This document shows, piece by piece, positions 7,285 through 10,213 of a stretch of DNA of 10,213 nucleotides. The first letter of the stretch is position 1. The number at the start of each line of letters is the position of its first letter. Under the pieces are notes generated by a model that was given only the letters and a program-made list of their open reading frames with translations, had not been told where the DNA came from and ran no database searches. Where the stretch lies: positions 1 through 10,213 of the forward strand of contig JAUCNG010415133.1 of assembly GCA_032353305.1 (NCBI GenBank), written 5' to 3'. Both the position numbers and the translations under genes were made by a program. Origin of the DNA: Cephalothrix spiralis (taxonomy: Eukaryota; Nemertea; Palaeonemertea; Archinemertea; Cephalotrichidae).

Positions 7285-7427
7285 TATATGCATTCCAAAA
7301 CTGTTTTCTACACGGCAACTAATTGCCGTGTAGGAAATGCATGCATCCCAGAACTGTTTTTTATGCTGTGTAGAAAATATATGCATCCCCAAACCGTTTT
7401 CTGAATGGCAAAGGCGTGTGAGAAAAT
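7285..7427. repeat. Three-unit tandem repeat containing a strong hairpin
   Basis: Units start near 7285, 7338 and 7379, each carrying ATGCATYCC, then CCAAAACTG/CAGAACTG/CAAACCG, then a T-rich and GTGTAGAAA-like end. Unit 1 holds CTACACGGCAA (7308-7318), loop CTAA, and its exact complement TTGCCGTGTAG (7323-7333). The stem continues four pairs further into TTTT/GAAA with one wobble. Units 2 and 3 lack the perfect hairpin. The minus-strand frames crossing the region (7050-7298, 7234-7488) reflect the repeat and not a gene. Confidence 0.65.
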
Positions 7428-9322
7428 ACTTTGGTTCAGAACACTGTGATATTTCGAGCCGATTCAGCTCATATATCTTTTTTTGCACCTAAAACAATTT
7501 TGGTCCTAATTTGAGTGCTCAGTCTTAAATATATTTATATGCTAGATGAATTAAAAGACATTTTCAATTTTGTCAAACATTTAACTGGAATCACCTTTCA
7601 CTAGCCAAAGTCACTTTTAGCATAAAAGTCTGTTTTCCTAGAGAAAGAAACCAATATAAAGAACATCATCAAACAAAAAGTTACTGGAACCTTTAAAAAA
7701 AATTCACACCCTGTTCAAAAATAAAAAGCTAGATACCAATTAAATAGCTAACGACATGGGAAAAGTCTTCAGCAGAAAACCATATCTACAAAAAAAATGG
7801 ATACTAGGCCAGTATAATCTTCAAATCCATGAGCAAGAATGATTGATTAGAATTAAACTAAAATAAGTTATTATTACCTAGTATGTAGACTGTGTGGACA
7901 GTATGAAAAAACCAAGAAACATGTCCGAACGGAATGTGCAAAGAATAGAATTAAAAAAATAATCAAAGATAAATTTTTGAGGATAATGATCAAAAGATCT
8001 TGAGCAATCATAAGGAAAAAAATATATTTGAAACAAGGTTTACTTGAACACAAAGTAACAGAAGCCTGGTGACCCAGGTATGTGCAAGTCATAGATGTGT
8101 CAAGAGACAAGTTGCTTCTAAAAACACATACCAGGCTATGTTACAACTGTACAACCAAAGTTTTTCCAGGGAGAAGTTGCAATTCAACATAGAACATCAT
8201 ATTTTAGGCTGGCATATTGTATTGATGAGTGAGAATTTATAACCTGCTAACTCCCTTTTCAGCAAAAATGAGTATTTCCCCTTTTTCATATTGATGTATG
8301 AATGAATTTATTGCATGTACATGTATACTCATACAGGGTTATTTTGCACAATTACAAATAACATGATACTCATATTAACTTAAATCATAACACCAACGGA
8401 AATACCCTTACAACAATTTTCTAACTGTTAATCATTGATAAAACTTGTTTGTGATAGAAAACTCAGGAAAACTTGGAAAAAATAGGATATGATTTTAGAG
8501 AGACCCCAGGGTCCCATAACAAACTTGCAAATAATTCAATAACTCTAGATCCTTCCCTTCATACCAACAGTACCTGTCAATTCTATTTTAACTGATTTAA
8601 AAATAGCACACTCACAATTAAGCATGTTTAGGGACTTGAAGTATTATGCTATTCCAATGTTTTCACTACCCTTTTTGAAAAAGAATATTTTCTGATATTC
8701 AATCTTCATCTTGGTTTCTCAAGTTTCAAATTATGCCCCTATGTATAACAACAACCTAACAAATGGCACCCTTAGTTCTCCTAGTCACCATTTAGTTAAC
8801 CAACAGCATGTAATAATTATATCGCACATAGAAATATAAGCTGAGTTATATAACACCTGTTCTAAACTGGCTCCACTATCTAATGTTTATCTTTTTATGA
8901 ATCTGATGTAAAATAAATTTGATCTTATCTCTTTTTTTATAATTGATAATTTATTTCGTATTTTATACAAACAATAACAATATCTCAAAGCTGTGGGTAT
9001 GGTGATTTTTGATTCAAATTCTGAGATTCAAACAAGAATATTGAGCAATTATGCAATAAAGGTTTAAATTTTACTGGTTGCTCAAGGTCTATTTATTCTC
9101 CATTAGAATTTCTTGTTTGTACAGCATTTTAATTCATCAAAGTTTGTGATGTCATAAAAACTGTTGTCATGAATTTACTGAGCTAAATGCAAATATACCT
9201 GCAAAAGTTGGGATCGGTTTTATTTTTGGTCTGAGATTTAGTCTTATAAATCTTTTGCAGAGTTTGGTAAACTAACAAGTTCTTTTAATTGAAAACTTTG
9301 GTAATAAAAGGACTTGCCTAGT
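7428..9322. other. Long AT-rich stretch without recognisable genes
   Basis: Nearly 1.9 kb with dense stop codons in all frames, many homopolymers and no repeat family I can define. A strong donor-like CAGGTATGT at about 8075 and an acceptor-like tract CTCCCTTTTCAG at 8261-8272 are not attached to convincing exons. A small hairpin CCTGG-TGAC-CCAGG occurs at about 8065-8078. Confidence 0.45.
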
Positions 9323-9388
9323 GCTGTGCCAGGGTGGAAAGTCAGTCATTTTAGGGCAATATCTCATGCGGCTACCTACATTGTCTCT

Positions 9389-9413
9389 GCTGCCACTATT
9401 ACAGTGGCTCAGC
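9389..9413. repeat. Small hairpin in the left arm of the foldback element
   Basis: GCTGCCACT (9389-9397) pairs with AGTGGCTCAGC (9403-9413) across a 5-base loop with a 2-base bulge. Similar words (CAGTGCCACGGCTG) recur in the right arm near 9662, in keeping with the nested palindromic design. Confidence 0.6.
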
Positions 9414-9440
9414 AATGCAGTAACCACCCTGGGTGGAAAG

Positions 9441-9568
9441 TTTTTTTTAGGTCATTTGAATTTTTGACGACCTTTTTTTTTTGGGTCATCAGAATTTTTG
9501 AGGACCTTTTTTTTTTAGGTCATCAGAATTTTAGACGACCTTTTTTTTTAGGTCATCAGAATTCTTGA
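9441..9568. repeat. 34-bp hairpin-forming minisatellite, about 3.8 copies
   Basis: Units at 9441-9472 (32 bp), 9473-9506 and 9507-9540 (34 bp each) and a partial fourth from 9541. Each has a run of 8-10 T, then AGGTCATCAGAATTTT and GACGACC. Within a unit AGGTCATC and GACGACCT are near-complementary (7 of 8), so each copy can fold into a hairpin separated by the T-run. The plus-strand open frame 9314-9568 arises from this repeat and is not a gene. Confidence 0.85.
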
Positions 9569-9599
9569 AAATACAGCAGCCGCATCAAATTACCTGGGT

Positions 9600-9663
9600 A
9601 GCCGCAAATACAGGCTGGATAGCTGCGAATACAACATTTAACCAAAAATAGCCGCCAAAAACA
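9600..9663 (+). repeat. AGCYGCRAATACA short direct repeats
   Basis: AGCCGCAAATACA (9600), AGCTGCGAATACA (9621) and AGCCGCCAAAAACA (9650) form an imperfect local repeat. A further GCTGCGCATACAA lies near the right end of the foldback element at about 9880, linking its inner and outer parts. Confidence 0.55.
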
Positions 9664-9905
9664 GTGCCACGGCTGTTCAGACAATGCTGAGCAGCCACGC
9701 GAGATATTGCGCTAAAACGAGTAAACGACCAGCTTTCCACACAGGGTAACCACATCTTAGAAACAGTACTCTTCAGTATTATTTCGGATCCACAGCAATA
9801 AATATTTTGATTTATGACACATGATAAGTTCTGCTGCCAATTGTCAGACTTATTTATTGGCACAAAAATCTAGCGCGGCTGCGCATACAAACTTTCCACC
9901 AGGCT

Positions 9906-10213
9906 GGGTGCTGTGGCCTTGTTTTTAAATCGAATTCAAATTACAGTTCTTTGTAAATTCGCTTGAACTTAAAGGATAAAAAGCTGTTCAAATAAGAAAT
10001 ACTGACTGAGTATAATTCAGACTATAAGGAGTTACATTGATGTTGTGCTTTTATAAAAATTTATTTTTTTGTGTTTAAAATAAAAAATATTTTAAAATTC
10101 AAAGTTCAAATCCAAGTCTTCAATCTCTCTGTCTCTCCACGGGTCACTAGAAAAATAAAAAAATCGAAAATGCATTCCATCTCTGAAAATTTGGTTTTAG
10201 GGTAATTCGACCC
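9906..10213. other. AT-rich DNA to the right edge
   Basis: No gene, RNA or defined repeat. A CTCTCTGTCTCTCC pyrimidine stretch occurs at about 10124-10137. The sequence continues past the window. Confidence 0.45.

Larger units (their letters stand above)
9329..9905. mobile_element. Nested foldback element with GGTGGAAAG-type ends
   Basis: Four GGTGGAAAG-like ends occur: plus strand at 9332 and 9431, minus strand reading from 9744 and 9903. The outer arms fold back: 9334-9386 pairs imperfectly with 9679-9740, including a 17-base block TTTTAGGGCAATATCTC (9349-9365) matched at 16 of 17 positions by 9701-9717. The left part is itself bounded by CCAGGGTGG (9329-9337) and CCACCCTGG (9424-9432). 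A 34-bp minisatellite (9441-9568) and AGCYGCRAATACA repeats (9600, 9621) lie inside. No protein is encoded. The layout suggests a non-autonomous foldback transposon, or one inserted into another. No target duplication was identified, so outer limits are approximate and the superfamily is unknown. Confidence 0.55.

Noticed and set aside
7234-7488. Minus-strand frame with repeated FGMHIF/LGMHIF words.
   Set aside because: The repetition comes from the underlying tandem DNA repeat at 7285-7427; no start context, splice signal or domain supports a gene.
8065-8083. Strong splice-donor-like CAGGTATGT.
   Set aside because: The only frame open up to it is about ten codons long after a stop, and no matching acceptor or upstream exon was found.
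8254-8300. Acceptor-like TGCTAACTCCCTTTTCAG with a branch-point-like TGCTAAC.
   Set aside because: The branch point lies too near the AG, and joining from the candidate exon at 4407 gives only about ten residues before a stop.
9314-9568. 84-codon open frame with a repeated FFLGHQN-type sequence, considered as a repeat protein.
   Set aside because: The peptide repeat is a direct readout of the 34-bp hairpin minisatellite and poly-T runs, with no coding context.

Overview
This window reads as non-coding DNA from a eukaryotic, probably animal, nuclear genome. It is strongly AT-rich, no open frame exceeds about 90 codons, and no bacterial gene layout or ribosome-binding pattern is visible. It carries many short degenerate repeats, foldback structures and a tRNA-derived element. 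The style of the repeats (CCCTGAC-type and GGGTTGCCAC-type transposon ends, GCGC-centred dispersed motifs) suggests an invertebrate, perhaps marine, but I cannot name the phylum from sequence alone.

Layout. Positions 1-1080 hold AT-rich DNA with short transposon-end-like pieces: a poly-C repeat edge at 1-55, a CAGGGTGTCCCA end at 403, and a CCCTGAC repeat near 1011-1077. Positions 1081-4180 are mostly featureless, with a 12-13 bp minisatellite (1331-1367), a 12-bp-arm perfect hairpin (1510-1536), a GCGC-centred dispersed motif (2391-2413), a GC-rich hairpin (2520-2549) and an ATG microsatellite (3332-3349). Positions 4266-4407 are the only stretch that looks protein-coding: a possible signal-peptide-encoding first exon ending at a phase-1 splice donor. 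Positions 4548-5008 are G-rich and then CpG-rich repeat material with nested hairpins, ending in a GGGTTGCCAC-type terminus read on the minus strand. A tRNA-like gene or SINE head lies at 5471-5549.

The clearest mobile element is at 6162-6640: a 479-bp non-autonomous DNA transposon with terminal inverted repeats, a 7-bp target duplication, and an internal array of palindromes built on TTTGAGTAC/GTACTCAAA. Positions 7099-7427 contain a second copy of the GCGC motif and a short hairpin-bearing tandem repeat. After a long featureless stretch, 9329-9905 is a nested foldback element with four GGTGGAAAG-type ends and a 34-bp hairpin-forming minisatellite inside it.

No set of genes works together here. 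Apart from the single candidate exon, the window is best read as intergenic or intronic DNA shaped by small transposons and SINEs. I found no convincing novel biological system. The best leads are the palindrome-array transposon, the nested foldback element and the candidate signal-peptide exon.
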